This document shows, one piece after another, positions 1 to 8,092 of a DNA stretch of 64,000 nucleotides. The position numbers were made by a program, and so were the translations under genes. The notes beneath the pieces are model-generated. The model saw only the letters and a program-made list of their open reading frames with translations, was not told the origin of the DNA and made no database searches. The stretch covers positions 248,001 to 312,000 of the forward strand of contig JAXLXY010000001.1 of assembly GCA_046327715.1 (NCBI GenBank), read 5' to 3'. This DNA comes from JADJOM01 sp046327715 (GTDB lineage Bacteria > Gemmatimonadota > Gemmatimonadetes > Gemmatimonadales > GWC2-71-9). Each line of letters begins with the position of its first letter. Position 1 is the first letter of the stretch.

Positions 1-475
1 TCTCCACCGTGACGATGTGGCGGTGCAGGTTCTGGTTGACGTGATTGAGCATGGCGGCCACGGTGCTGCTCTTGCCGCTGCCCGACACCCCGGTGACCAG
101 CACCAGCCCCTGATCCAGCTCCGCGAGCCGCGCCACGACCTCGGGGAGGTGCAGCTCCTCGATGGTGGGCACGGCGAAGGGGATCACCCGCATCACGATC
201 ATGAACGACGAGCGCTGCCGCAGCACGTTCACCCGGAAGCGGCCCACGCCCGGCATGCCCCAGGAGCAGTCGAAGTCCTTCATGTGGTCGAGGCGGGAGC
301 GGTCCTCCTCGCTCGAGAGCAGCTTGAGGGCGATGGCCCGGGTCTGGTCCGGGGTGAGGCGCTGCTTGGTGAGCGGGACCAGCTTGCCGTTGATGCGGGC
401 CCGGAAGACGTCCCCGGCCTTGATGTGCAGGTCGGATGCGCCGCGCTCCACGGCCGCCTTGATGATCTTCTCCAT
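1..475 (-). CDS. pilT: PilT-type twitching motility ATPase (N-terminal part; cut by window start)
   Basis: Partial gene that runs off the left edge, so only the first 158 residues are visible. It begins MEKIIKAAVERGASDLHIKAG, the usual N-terminus of PilT/PilU-type hexameric ATPases that retract type IV pili at the inner membrane base. A Walker A motif GVSGSGKSST lies at about residues 129-138 (Lys135), followed by AAMLNHVNQN and the start of the HIVTVE strand. The ATG at 473-475 is chosen because the family N-terminus starts there. It lies 36 bp downstream of trpS on the same strand and may be co-transcribed. PilT against PilU cannot be settled without the C-terminal half. Confidence 0.9.
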   Translation of the reverse strand, partial: MEKIIKAAVERGASDLHIKAGDVFRARINGKLVPLTKQRLTPDQTRAIALKLLSSEEDRSRLDHMKDFDCSWGMPGVGRFRVNVLRQRSSFMIVMRVIPFAVPTIEELHLPEVVARLAELDQGLVLVTGVSGSGKSSTVAAMLNHVNQNLHRHIVTVE

Positions 476-511
476 GCGGTTACCCCGTGGAGGCGGGCCC
501 GTGGCCCGCCC

Positions 512-1507
512 TCATGCGTTGGTCCGGGCAAGGAACCCCATGCGCTCGCGGACCTCACGCATGGTCTCGCCCGCGATGCGGCGGGCACGCCCCGCCCCGT
601 CGCCCAGAATCTGGTGCACCCGCTCCGGGTGTGCCGTCAGCTCGGCGGCCCGGGCGCGGATCGGGTCGAGCGCCGCGTTCATCCCTTCCGCCAGCACCTT
701 CTTGCAGTCGATGCACCCCCACCCCGCCGTCCGGCAGTTCTGGGCCACGGTCTCGACCGTCGCCGGCGGCGAGAAGTGCTTGTGCAGCGCGTAAATGTTG
801 CAGTTGTCCGGATTCCCCGGGTCCTGGCGCCGCAGCCGTGCGGGGTCGGTCTTGGCCGGCCGAAGCTTCTCCCAGACCTGCTCGGGCGCCTCGAGGATGC
901 CGATCGTGTTCCCCAGGCTCTTGGACATCTTGGCCTGCCCGTCGAGGCCCAGGATGCGCTTGGCCTCGGTGAGCATGGGCTTGGGCTCGGGGAAGAACGG
1001 CTCTCCCCCGGCGAACTCCTGGTTCCACTTGCGGCAGATCTCGCGGGTCAGCTCCAGGTGCTGGACCTGGTCCTCGCCCACCGGCACCAGGTCGGCCTTG
1101 TAGAGCAGGATGTCGGCTGCCATGAGCACCGGGTAGTTGAGCACGCCCGCGGGAATGCTCTCGAACCGGCTAGACTTATCTTTGAACTGCGTCATCCGCT
1201 CGAGCTCGCCGATGGGCGTCACCGTATTGAAGAGCCACATCAGCTCGGCGTGCTCGGGGACGTGCGACTGGACGAACAGCGTTACCCGCCCGGGATCCAC
1301 CCCGGCCGCGAGGATGCCGACCGCCATCTCCCACGTGCGGCGGGCCAGCGTGCCGCTGTCGTACTTGCCGGTGATCGCGTGCAGGTCCACCACGCAGTAC
1401 AGGCAGTCGTACGACTGCTGCAGGCGGACCCAGTTCTGGACCGCGCCGAGCAGGTTGCCGATGTGCAGCTCACCGCTGGGCTGGATTCCGGAGAAGATAC
1501 GGGGCAT
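512..1507 (-). CDS. trpS: Tryptophanyl-tRNA synthetase
   Basis: A 331-residue class I aminoacyl-tRNA synthetase that charges tRNA-Trp in the cytoplasm. The N-terminus MPRIFSGIQPSGELHIGN holds the HIGH-like signature (HIGN, residues 15-18), and the KMSKS loop is at residues 193-197. Length is normal for bacterial TrpRS. A C-terminal CIDCKK segment is also typical. The ATG at 1505-1507 has no Shine-Dalgarno sequence, and a good -10 box sits only 6 nt upstream, so the mRNA is probably leaderless. It is divergent from suhB with 36 bp between the start codons and is followed by pilT. Confidence 0.96.
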   Translation of the reverse strand: MPRIFSGIQPSGELHIGNLLGAVQNWVRLQQSYDCLYCVVDLHAITGKYDSGTLARRTWEMAVGILAAGVDPGRVTLFVQSHVPEHAELMWLFNTVTPIGELERMTQFKDKSSRFESIPAGVLNYPVLMAADILLYKADLVPVGEDQVQHLELTREICRKWNQEFAGGEPFFPEPKPMLTEAKRILGLDGQAKMSKSLGNTIGILEAPEQVWEKLRPAKTDPARLRRQDPGNPDNCNIYALHKHFSPPATVETVAQNCRTAGWGCIDCKKVLAEGMNAALDPIRARAAELTAHPERVHQILGDGAGRARRIAGETMREVRERMGFLARTNA

Positions 1508-1513
1508 CGGGGC

Positions 1514-1542
1514 AAGCTATTGGGACAGGGAGAGCCACGCAA
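1514..1542 (-). promoter_or_regulatory. Putative sigma70-type promoter of trpS, leaderless layout
   Basis: On the minus strand TTGCGT (1542-1537) is followed after 17 bp by TAGCTT (1519-1514). Only GCCCCG separates the -10 box from the trpS ATG, so transcription would start at or next to the A of ATG. No ribosome binding site is present. The call was made by eye. The suhB ATG on the other strand abuts the -35 box. Confidence 0.5.
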
Positions 1543-1543
1543 G

Positions 1544-2338
1544 ATGGCATCGGCCAACGACTTACTACGCACCGCGATGGCCGCCGCCGAGGCGGCGGGC
1601 CACTACCTTCGCACCGTCGACCGGCCCGCGGGGCCGGCCGCCTGGATCGCCAAGGGGCGCGCGGACTGGGCCACGGAGGTGGACCGCGAATCGGAGCGGA
1701 TCATCAGCGCCATCCTGGCGCGCGATACCCCCGCGGCGCGGATCGTGGGCGAGGAACTGGCGCCCGAGGTGCAGACCGAGGGGCTGGTCTGGATCGTCGA
1801 TCCGCTCGATGGCACCACCAACTTCCTCCACGGCTTCCCGGCCTTCGCGGTGTCGATCGCGGCGGCGGTGGATGGCCGGCTCGAGGCAGCGGCGGTGCTG
1901 CACGTGCCGCTCCACCGGCTCAGCACGGCCACCCGCGGGGGCGGGGCGTGGGAGGGCAATCGGCGGCTCTCGGTCTCCACGATCGACGATCCCTCGCATG
2001 CGCTCATCGGCACCGGCTTCCCCTTCCGCGACTTCGACCGGCTGGAGGAGTACCTCGGCCAGTTCCGCCGGGTCGTGCTCGGGTCTACCGGCATCCGCCG
2101 GCCCGGCTCGGCGGCCATCGACCTCGCCGACGTGGCCGCCGGCCGCTTCGAGGGATTCTGGGAACAGCGGCTCTCGGCCTGGGACATCGCTGCCGGCATC
2201 CTGCTGGTGCGTGAGGCCGGCGGGCGGGTGACCGACCGGACGGGCCGCGACCTCGGCGTGGAGCACGGCGAGGTCATCGCCGGCAACCCTGCGATCCACC
2301 GCTGGCTGCTCGACATCATGCCGGAGGGCCCGTCATGA
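1544..2338 (+). CDS. suhB: Inositol monophosphatase family protein (SuhB-like)
   Basis: A 264-residue Mg2+-dependent phosphatase of the inositol monophosphatase superfamily. Visible motifs are GEE (residues 69-71), the metal-binding DPLDGTTN (86-93) and the C-terminal WDIAAG motif. In bacteria such proteins hydrolyse inositol-1-phosphate or related sugar phosphates, and SuhB also acts in rRNA antitermination; which role applies here is not visible. The ATG at 1544 is preceded by GGGAGAG. The open frame extends much further upstream, but that part lies antisense to trpS and is not family-like. Its stop overlaps the start of the next gene (ATGA). Confidence 0.9.
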   Translation: MASANDLLRTAMAAAEAAGHYLRTVDRPAGPAAWIAKGRADWATEVDRESERIISAILARDTPAARIVGEELAPEVQTEGLVWIVDPLDGTTNFLHGFPAFAVSIAAAVDGRLEAAAVLHVPLHRLSTATRGGGAWEGNRRLSVSTIDDPSHALIGTGFPFRDFDRLEEYLGQFRRVVLGSTGIRRPGSAAIDLADVAAGRFEGFWEQRLSAWDIAAGILLVREAGGRVTDRTGRDLGVEHGEVIAGNPAIHRWLLDIMPEGPS

Positions 2339-2973
2339 ACCAGGACCAGCGTCTCTCGGAGGTGCTCGGCGCCCTCGCCGCCGGCACCCCGGCCCCCGGC
2401 GGCGGCGCGGCGGCCGCGCTCACGGGGGCGCTGGGGGCCGCCCTCGCCGGGATGTGCGGCCGGCTCGCCCTGCCCCGCGCCACGGCCGACGCCCGGCCCG
2501 GGGTCGATTCGCTGATCGAGCGGGCGGACGCCCTCCGGGCCCAGCTGGCGGAGCTGGCCGAGCGCGATGCCGAAGCGTTCCGGCAGGTGCTGGAGGCCCA
2601 GCGCTCAGCCGACGGGACCGAAGGGGAGCGGCGGCTGCGGAAGGTGGCGGCCTGGCGGGAGGCGGTCCGGGTCCCGGCCGGCGTGGTCCGGGCCTGCCGG
2701 GAGGTGGCACTCCTGGCCCGTCGGATGGCACGGGACGGACTGCCCGGGGCCCAGGGCGATGCGCTGATGGCTGCGCTGCTGGCCGCGGCGGCCGCGGCCG
2801 GCTCGCAGGTCAACCTGCGACTCAACCTCGAGGCCGCCGGGCGGCCCGAGGACCTCCGCATCCTCGCGGACGAGACCGAGATCCTGCTGCGGGAGACCCA
2901 GCGCGCGGCGGCCGATACCCGGCTGGCGGTGGAGGAGCGGCTGACCGGGCGGCGGGGCCAGCCTACTGCGTGA
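2335..2973 (+). CDS. FtcD_C/cyclodeaminase-like protein (methenyl-THF cyclohydrolase family)
   Basis: A 212-residue, mostly helical, Ala/Gly-rich protein. Its N-terminus holds the segment GTPAPGGGAAAALTGALGAA (residues 17-36), characteristic of the formiminotransferase-cyclodeaminase C-terminal family. Stand-alone members act on one-carbon-loaded tetrahydrofolates as cyclodeaminase or methenyl-THF cyclohydrolase; the exact substrate here is inferred only. The start overlaps suhB by 4 bp (ATGA), so the two are translationally coupled. The end overlaps the convergent map gene by 11 bp, with no room for a terminator. Confidence 0.78.
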   Translation: MNQDQRLSEVLGALAAGTPAPGGGAAAALTGALGAALAGMCGRLALPRATADARPGVDSLIERADALRAQLAELAERDAEAFRQVLEAQRSADGTEGERRLRKVAAWREAVRVPAGVVRACREVALLARRMARDGLPGAQGDALMAALLAAAAAAGSQVNLRLNLEAAGRPEDLRILADETEILLRETQRAAADTRLAVEERLTGRRGQPTA

Positions 2974-3712
2974 GGATCCGGGGCCCGGCCTTGGTGATGG
3001 CCACGGTGTGCTCGAAGTGGGCCGAGAGACTCCCGTCGGCGGTCACCACGGTCCACTTGTCGGGCAGCGTCTTGGTGGCGTAGTGGCCGGCGGTGATCAT
3101 CGGTTCGATGGCGATGGTCATCCCCTCGAGCAACCGCGGGCCCCGCTTGGGGTGGCCGTGATTGGGCACCTGCGGCTCCTCGTGGAACTGGGTGCCGATG
3201 CCATGCCCCACCAGCTCCCGCACCACCCCGAACCCCGCCGCCTCGGCCATCGCCTGCACGGCATGGCCGATGTCGCCCACGTGGTTGCCGATGGTGGCCT
3301 GCGCGATCCCGGCGGCGAGGCACTCCTGCGTGACCCGCAGCAGGCGGGCCGCCTCGGGGGCGATTTCTCCCACGGCCACCGTGGTGGCCGAGTCGGCGTG
3401 GAGTCCATCCAGGTGGACGCCGACGTCGATGCTCACGATGTTGCCCTCCCGGAGCACTCGCCGGGTGCTCGGGATCCCGTGGACGATCTCCTCGTTGATC
3501 GAGGTGCAGAGCGTCTTGGGGAAGCCGTAGAGGCCCTTGAACGAGGGGGTGGCGCCGGGGTGGCTGCGGATGAACTCCTCCGCGGCGCGGTCGAGGTCCT
3601 CGGTGGACATGCCGGCGCGGACGGTGCGGGCCAGCAGCGCCAGGGTCTCGGCGACGATGTGCCCGGCCCGGGCCATCGTCTCGATCTCGCGGGGCGACTT
3701 GATCGTGATCAT
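2963..3712 (-). CDS. map: Methionine aminopeptidase, type I
   Basis: A 249-residue metalloprotease that removes the initiator methionine from nascent proteins. The pita-bread ligands are visible: Asp96, Asp107, His170, Glu203 and Glu234, plus catalytic His79. There is no zinc-finger or SH3-like N-terminal extension, so it is the short type Ia form. It lies downstream of adk at the end of the ribosomal-protein super-operon (37 bp gap). infA and rpmJ, which often follow map, are absent; instead the convergent FtcD_C-like gene overlaps its 3' end. Confidence 0.96.
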   Translation of the reverse strand: MITIKSPREIETMARAGHIVAETLALLARTVRAGMSTEDLDRAAEEFIRSHPGATPSFKGLYGFPKTLCTSINEEIVHGIPSTRRVLREGNIVSIDVGVHLDGLHADSATTVAVGEIAPEAARLLRVTQECLAAGIAQATIGNHVGDIGHAVQAMAEAAGFGVVRELVGHGIGTQFHEEPQVPNHGHPKRGPRLLEGMTIAIEPMITAGHYATKTLPDKWTVVTADGSLSAHFEHTVAITKAGPRILTQ

Positions 3713-3749
3713 GGTGCACGGGCGGCGGGCGGCGGGGCGCCCGGCGGCC

Positions 3750-4313
3750 CTACCGGCCCAGGAGGTCCTTCACGCGGGCGGCGATGGCGTCCACGGTGCC
3801 GATCGCGTGGATCACGTGCACCCCGCCCCGGGCCTGGTACCAGGCCAGCACGGGCGCGGTCTGCTCACGGTAGGCCGTGAGCCGGGTGGCAACGGCCTTC
3901 GGGTCGTCGTCGGCGCGACCCTCGATGGTACGGCGCTTCTCGATCCGGCCGAGGATCTCCTCGTCGGTCACGTCGAAGAAGAGCACGTGGTCCATGGCCC
4001 GGCCCAGGTCGGCGAGCAGGCGGGTGACGCCCTCCGCCTGGGGCACGGTGCGCACCACCCCGTCGAAGATGACGCCGTTACGGGCCTCGGGCTTCCCGAG
4101 CTCCTCCCGGACCACCCCCATGATGATCTCGTCGCTGACCAGCTGGCCGGCCTCCATGATGGCCCTGGCCTTGAGGCCCACGGGCGTGCCGCGCTTGACG
4201 GCATCCCGGAGCAGGTCGCCGGTGGCGAACTTGGGCAGGCCGAGCCGTTCGGAGAGGATGGCCCCTTGCGTGCCCTTGCCGGCGCCCGGGGGACCGAGGA
4301 GGAGGATGTTCAT
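3750..4313 (-). CDS. adk: Adenylate kinase (short LID form)
   Basis: A 187-residue cytoplasmic nucleotide kinase (ATP + AMP to 2 ADP). The P-loop GPPGAGKGT is at residues 7-15, TGDLLR at 31-36 and the Arg-rich RIEKRRTIEGR segment at 123-133. The LID is the short type without zinc cysteines. The ATG at 4313 is chosen because MNILLLGPPGAGKG is the family N-terminus; 29 further in-frame codons upstream are not adk-like. Oddly, the normally near-invariant DGFPR segment reads DGVVR (residues 84-88), keeping Arg88 but losing the Phe-Pro pair. It follows secY by 137 bp, as in many S10-spc operons. Confidence 0.95.
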   Translation of the reverse strand: MNILLLGPPGAGKGTQGAILSERLGLPKFATGDLLRDAVKRGTPVGLKARAIMEAGQLVSDEIIMGVVREELGKPEARNGVIFDGVVRTVPQAEGVTRLLADLGRAMDHVLFFDVTDEEILGRIEKRRTIEGRADDDPKAVATRLTAYREQTAPVLAWYQARGGVHVIHAIGTVDAIAARVKDLLGR

Positions 4314-4382
4314 ACCGGTGTCCGTGCAGAAAGGTAAGAGGGACCGGCCCGCTCTGTCATCGGGGTGGCCCGAAGCGACGAA

Positions 4383-4410
4383 GGATCCCTGGTCTGGCAC
4401 TCAGGGATCC
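4383..4410 (-). other. Perfect 9-bp inverted repeat between secY and adk
   Basis: GGATCCCTG (4383-4391) and CAGGGATCC (4402-4410) flank a 10-nt loop in the 137-bp secY-adk gap, the longest internal gap of the spc part. On the minus-strand transcript there is no U-tract after it, so it looks more like an attenuator, processing site or mRNA-stabilising hairpin than an intrinsic terminator. Confidence 0.4.
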
Positions 4411-4450
4411 CTCGCGGCGCTCGGGACGGTGGTCGGCCCGGGGCCGGCCG

Positions 4451-5764
4451 TCACATGAAGCGCTGCTGCCGCCCGCGGAACTTGATCCGCCCCGTCTTCA
4501 TGAAGCTGTCGTACTTGCGGAGCTGGAGGTGCTGCTGGATCTGGGCGATCGTGTCGAGCAGCACGCCCACCACGATCAGCACCGAGGTGCCGCCGAACTG
4601 CTGCTGGAACCCGAGCTGCTTGGTCATGGTGACCGGGATGATCGCGATCACCGCGAGGAACAGCGCGCCCGGCAGGGTGACGCGGGCCAGGACGTTGTCG
4701 ATGTAGTCCGCGGTGCTGGCGCCGGGCTTCACGCCCGGGATGAAGCCGCCCTGCTTCTTCAGGTTCTCCGCCAGGTCCACCGAGTTGAAGATGATGGACG
4801 TGTAGAAGTAGCTGAACAGCAGGATCAGGATCGCGAACGTCAGGTCGTAGGGGAGCTCACCGGGGGTGAAGAAGTCGGCGATGTTCCGCATCCAGGTGTT
4901 CTGCGTGAAGCTGGCCAGGGTCCCGGGCACGATGATGATGGTCTGGGCGAAGACGATCGGCATCACGCCGGCGGTGATCAGCCGGATCGGGATGAAGGTC
5001 TTCTGGCCCTGGGTCATGCGGCCACGGCCCATCACCTTGCGGGGGATCTGCACCGGGATGCGCCGCGCCGCGAGGTGCATGGCGGTCACGGCGGCGACCA
5101 CGGCCACCAGGATGGCCCCGAAGAGCAGCATCTTCCCGATGGACAGCGCGCCCTCGCGCCAGAACCCGACCATCTGCACCAGGCCGGGCCAGAGCCGGTC
5201 GAGGATCGAGAAGGTGATGAGCAGGCTCATCCCGTTGCCGATGCCGCGCTCGGTGATCTGCTCGCCGAGCCACATCACGAAGATGGCGCCGGTGGTGAGC
5301 ACCACCACCATGGCGAGCCGGGTCCAGAAGGTCGGGACCGGGACGGCGCCCGGGATGCTCTCGGTGAAGACCGCGAAGGTGTACGCCTGCGCCAGGGCGA
5401 TGCCGACCGTGATGTAGCGGGTCCACTGGGTCAGCTTCTTCTTGCCCTCCTCGTCCTTCTGCATCTTGCCGATCGAGGGCACGATGCCCCCGGCCAGCTG
5501 GAAGATGATCGAGGCCGAGATGTAGGGCATGATGCCCAGCGCGAACACCGTGGCGCGGGAGAGCCCGCCGCCCAGGGTGTCGTACAGCCCGAAGAACCCG
5601 GCCGCGGCCGAGTTCCGGATGAAGTCGGTGACGGCCTGGACGTTGACGCCGGGCGCGAAGATGTGCGCGCCGACGCGGTAGATCACCAGGGCGAGGAGGG
5701 TGAACCCGATCTTCTTCTGCAGCTCGGGATCCATCCCCAGGCTGGGCCGGGTGGCGGCGGTCAT
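4451..5764 (-). CDS. secY: Preprotein translocase subunit SecY
   Basis: A 437-residue polytopic membrane protein, the channel of the Sec translocon. About ten hydrophobic segments are visible. Family landmarks include FALGIMPYISASIIFQL, GIGNGMSLLI and the C-terminal loop region ending in GGTSVLIVVGVLLDT. The ATG at 5764 overlaps the rplO stop by 4 bp. The C-terminus is basic (RGRQQRF). Its place between rplO and adk is the standard spc-operon order. Its partner SecE is encoded far away at 38985-39227, and secG is not in the window. Confidence 0.97.
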   Translation of the reverse strand: MTAATRPSLGMDPELQKKIGFTLLALVIYRVGAHIFAPGVNVQAVTDFIRNSAAAGFFGLYDTLGGGLSRATVFALGIMPYISASIIFQLAGGIVPSIGKMQKDEEGKKKLTQWTRYITVGIALAQAYTFAVFTESIPGAVPVPTFWTRLAMVVVLTTGAIFVMWLGEQITERGIGNGMSLLITFSILDRLWPGLVQMVGFWREGALSIGKMLLFGAILVAVVAAVTAMHLAARRIPVQIPRKVMGRGRMTQGQKTFIPIRLITAGVMPIVFAQTIIIVPGTLASFTQNTWMRNIADFFTPGELPYDLTFAILILLFSYFYTSIIFNSVDLAENLKKQGGFIPGVKPGASTADYIDNVLARVTLPGALFLAVIAIIPVTMTKQLGFQQQFGGTSVLIVVGVLLDTIAQIQQHLQLRKYDSFMKTGRIKFRGRQQRFM

Positions 5765-6219
5765 TCGGCGCTGATCTTCCCGCCGGCCTGCTCGATCTTG
5801 CTCTTCGCCGCGCCGGAGAGCTTGACCCCGGAGACGGTGTAGGCGCGGTCCACCGCGCCGGTCCCGAGGAGCTTCACCGGCACGTCGCGCTTGGCGATGA
5901 GCCCGGCGGCATGGAGGGTATCCGGATTGACCTCGGTGGCGGTGAGGCCGCCGAGGTCCTTCAGGTTGACCGGCTGGGCGATGACCTTGAACGGGTTGGT
6001 GAACCCGCGCTTCGGCAGCCGCCGGTACATCGGCATCTGGCCGCCCTCGAAGCCCGGATTGGTCTCACCGCCCTGCCGCGCCTTGTGGCCCTTGTGGCCG
6101 CGGCCGGAGGTCTTGCCCTTGCCGGAGCCCGGGCCGCGCCCCACGCGCATCTTGCCCTTGGTCGACCCGCGGGCCGGCCGGAGGTTCGAGAGCGTGATCG
6201 TGGAGTTCTTGTCCGCCAT
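5761..6219 (-). CDS. rplO: 50S ribosomal protein L15
   Basis: A 152-residue large-subunit protein. The Gly/Lys/Arg-rich N-terminal half (VGRGPGSGKGKTSGRGHKG) that threads into 23S rRNA and the PMYRRLPKRGF motif are diagnostic. It starts immediately after the rpmD stop and its own stop overlaps the secY start, so rpmD-rplO-secY are tightly coupled. Length is normal. Confidence 0.97.
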   Translation of the reverse strand: MADKNSTITLSNLRPARGSTKGKMRVGRGPGSGKGKTSGRGHKGHKARQGGETNPGFEGGQMPMYRRLPKRGFTNPFKVIAQPVNLKDLGGLTATEVNPDTLHAAGLIAKRDVPVKLLGTGAVDRAYTVSGVKLSGAAKSKIEQAGGKISAE

Positions 6220-6480
6220 TTACTTCTCCTGGGCCGGCGCCACCTCGATGAGGTGGCGCACCTTGAACAGCATTCCGCGCACCGACGCGGTGTTCGGGAC
6301 CTCGGACACCGACTGGTGCCGCTTGAGGCCGAGGGCCTTGAGGGTCCGCCGCATCGTCTCCGCGTGGCCGATCCCCGAGCGGATCTGCTTCACCCACAGC
6401 CGCTTGGCCTGGGCCTCGGTCGGCACCTTGGCCGCGTGATAGGCCGGGCCCTGCCGCCCGACGACTGGATTGCGTCCCAT
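6220..6480 (-). CDS. rpmD: 50S ribosomal protein L30
   Basis: An 86-residue L30. The core segment KQIRSGIGHAETMRRTLKAL with the following LKRHQSVSEVPNTASVRGM matches the family. The protein is about 25 residues longer than the common 60-residue bacterial L30 because of an N-terminal extension (MGRNPVVGRQGPAYHAAKVP). No internal Met offers a shorter start, so the extension seems real. It is packed between rpsE (3-bp gap) and rplO (no gap). Confidence 0.93.
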   Translation of the reverse strand: MGRNPVVGRQGPAYHAAKVPTEAQAKRLWVKQIRSGIGHAETMRRTLKALGLKRHQSVSEVPNTASVRGMLFKVRHLIEVAPAQEK

Positions 6481-6483
6481 CGG

Positions 6484-7167
6484 TCAGACCTCCTGCGGGG
6501 CGCGATAGGCGATCTGGTCCGCCTCGACGCCACGCTCCCGCGCCACCTGGCGCGCGGTGACCAGCTGCTGGAGCCCGTCGAGCGTCGCCCGCACCATGTT
6601 GTGCGGGTTGTTCGAGCCCAGGCTCTTGGTGAGGATGTCGGTGATGCCGGCGCACGCCAGGACCGAGCGGATCGGGCCGCCGGCGATCACGCCGGTGCCG
6701 CTGGCCGCCGGCTTGAGCAGCACCCGCCCCGCGCCGTGGCGGCCGAGGACTTCGTGCGGGATGGTGGCGCCGACGCGCGGCAGCTCGACCATCTTCCGCT
6801 TGGCGGCGTCGACCGCCTTGCGCACGGCCTCGGACACCTCGTTGGCCTTGCCGGTCGCGATGCCGACCTTGCCCTTGCCGTCGCCGACGGCCACGAGGGC
6901 GTTGAACGAGAAGCGCCGGCCGCCCTTGACCACCTTGGCCACGCGGTTGATCGCCACGACGTTCTCGATGAACTCGCTGTGCTCCTGGTCGCGGTCGCCG
7001 CGCTTGCCGCGGTCGCCGCCCCGGCCGCGCCCGTCGCCGCCCCGGCCCCGGCCGCCGCCCTGGCCGCCGCGCCCGCCCTGGCCGCCGCGCCCGCCCCGGC
7101 CGCGCTGCTCGCCGCCGCCCTGCGGAGTGGCGGCCTCGCCGCCGGTGGTGCCCTGTTCGTCAGCCAT
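6484..7167 (-). CDS. rpsE: 30S ribosomal protein S5 with Arg/Gly/Asp-rich N-terminal extension
   Basis: A 227-residue S5. The core starts near residue 63 (EFIENVVAINRVAKVVKGG) and holds the double-stranded RNA-binding fold and the GDGKGKVG segment; the C-terminal domain is complete. Before it lies an unusual low-complexity stretch of about 40 residues built from RGG, GQGG and GRG units (residues 18-58). The ATG at 7165-7167, giving MADEQGTTGG, is two bases from the rplR stop. Longer in-frame reading upstream overlaps rplR and is rejected. S5 helps decoding fidelity and mRNA unwinding at the entry channel; the tail could add RNA contacts. Confidence 0.95.
   Translation of the reverse strand: MADEQGTTGGEAATPQGGGEQRGRGGRGGQGGRGGQGGGRGRGGDGRGRGGDRGKRGDRDQEHSEFIENVVAINRVAKVVKGGRRFSFNALVAVGDGKGKVGIATGKANEVSEAVRKAVDAAKRKMVELPRVGATIPHEVLGRHGAGRVLLKPAASGTGVIAGGPIRSVLACAGITDILTKSLGSNNPHNMVRATLDGLQQLVTARQVARERGVEADQIAYRAPQEV
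6994..7116 (-). repeat. GC-rich low-complexity repeat coding the S5 RGG tail
   Basis: Iterated GGC/CGC/CGG codon blocks encode Gly-Arg-Gly and Gly-Gln-Gly units in the N-terminal extension of S5. The units are imperfect and codon-phased, so this is a coding repeat rather than a separate element. Confidence 0.8.
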
Positions 7168-7169
7168 GT

Positions 7170-7541
7170 CTAGAACTCCAGTCCGGCTTCGCGCGCGCCG
7201 TCGGCGACGGCCTTCACGCGACCGTGGTAGCGATAGCCCGCGCGGTCGAAGACGACACGGGTGATGCCGGCGGCCTTGGCCTTGGCCGCGAGCGCCTTCC
7301 CCATTCCCTTGGCCTTGCCGACCTTGCCGGCGCCCTCGGGGGACACGCCCTCGGACGCGTCGGAGACGCCGAGGAGGCACACGCCGCGGTCGTCGTCGAC
7401 CAGCTGGGCGTAGATGTGCTTGAGCGAGCGGAACACCGCGAGCCGCGGCCGCTCGGCCGTGCCGGCGACCTTCTTGCGCACCCGGAGGTGCCGCCGGGCC
7501 CGGAGTTCCTGCCGCGTGGACGGCGACTTGACTGCACGCAT
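7170..7541 (-). CDS. rplR: 50S ribosomal protein L18
   Basis: A 123-residue 5S rRNA-binding protein. RARRHLRVRKKVAGTAERPR followed by LAVFRSLKHIYAQLVDD and the C-terminal FDRAGYRYHGRVKAVADGAR are classic L18 sequence. Normal length. It sits 2 bp after rplF and 2 bp before rpsE in the spc block. Confidence 0.97.
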   Translation of the reverse strand: MRAVKSPSTRQELRARRHLRVRKKVAGTAERPRLAVFRSLKHIYAQLVDDDRGVCLLGVSDASEGVSPEGAGKVGKAKGMGKALAAKAKAAGITRVVFDRAGYRYHGRVKAVADGAREAGLEF

Positions 7542-7543
7542 CG

Positions 7544-8083
7544 TTACTTGGCTCCTGTCTTGCCGGCCTTCCGGCGGACGGTCTCACCCTGGTAGCGCAC
7601 GCCCTTGCCCTTGTAGGGCTCGGGCTTCCGGAGGCTGCGGATCTCCGCCGCCACCTGGCCGACCAGTTCCTTGTCCGGGCCCTCGATCTTCACGATGGTG
7701 TTGTTGTCCACCGTGAACTTGATCCCCGCCGGCGTCGGGTAGTGCACCGGATGGGAGAAGCCGAGGGCCAGCTGCAGCCCGGTCGGCTTGGCCTCCGCCT
7801 TGTAGCCGACGCCCTGGATCTCGAGCGTCTTGAGGAAGCCCTTGGCCACCCCGTCGACCATGTTCTGGACGAGGGTGCGGGTCAGGCCGTGCAGCGCCTT
7901 GTGCCGGGCCTCGTCGCTGGGCCGGGTCACGAGCACCTGCTCGCCCTGGACCGCGATCTGGATCTCCGGGTGGAAGGTGCGGGTGAGCTCGCCCTTGGGG
8001 CCCTTGGCGGACAGGGTGTGTCCGGTGAGGGTCAGGGTGACGCCCTTGGGCACCGCCACCGGGTGCTTGCCGATTCGCGACAT
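7544..8083 (-). CDS. rplF: 50S ribosomal protein L6
   Basis: A 179-residue protein with two copies of the L6 alpha/beta fold. The N-terminus MSRIGKHPVAVPKGV and the C-terminal KGKGVRYQGETVRRKAGK, which contacts 23S rRNA near the sarcin-ricin loop, are diagnostic. Normal length. It lies 9 bp after rpsH and 2 bp before rplR. Confidence 0.98.
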   Translation of the reverse strand: MSRIGKHPVAVPKGVTLTLTGHTLSAKGPKGELTRTFHPEIQIAVQGEQVLVTRPSDEARHKALHGLTRTLVQNMVDGVAKGFLKTLEIQGVGYKAEAKPTGLQLALGFSHPVHYPTPAGIKFTVDNNTIVKIEGPDKELVGQVAAEIRSLRKPEPYKGKGVRYQGETVRRKAGKTGAK

Positions 8084-8092
8084 GCTCGCCTC

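Noticed and set aside
17..1543. Plus-strand open frame leading into suhB
   Set aside because: Antisense to pilT and trpS; only the part from ATG 1544 resembles the phosphatase family.
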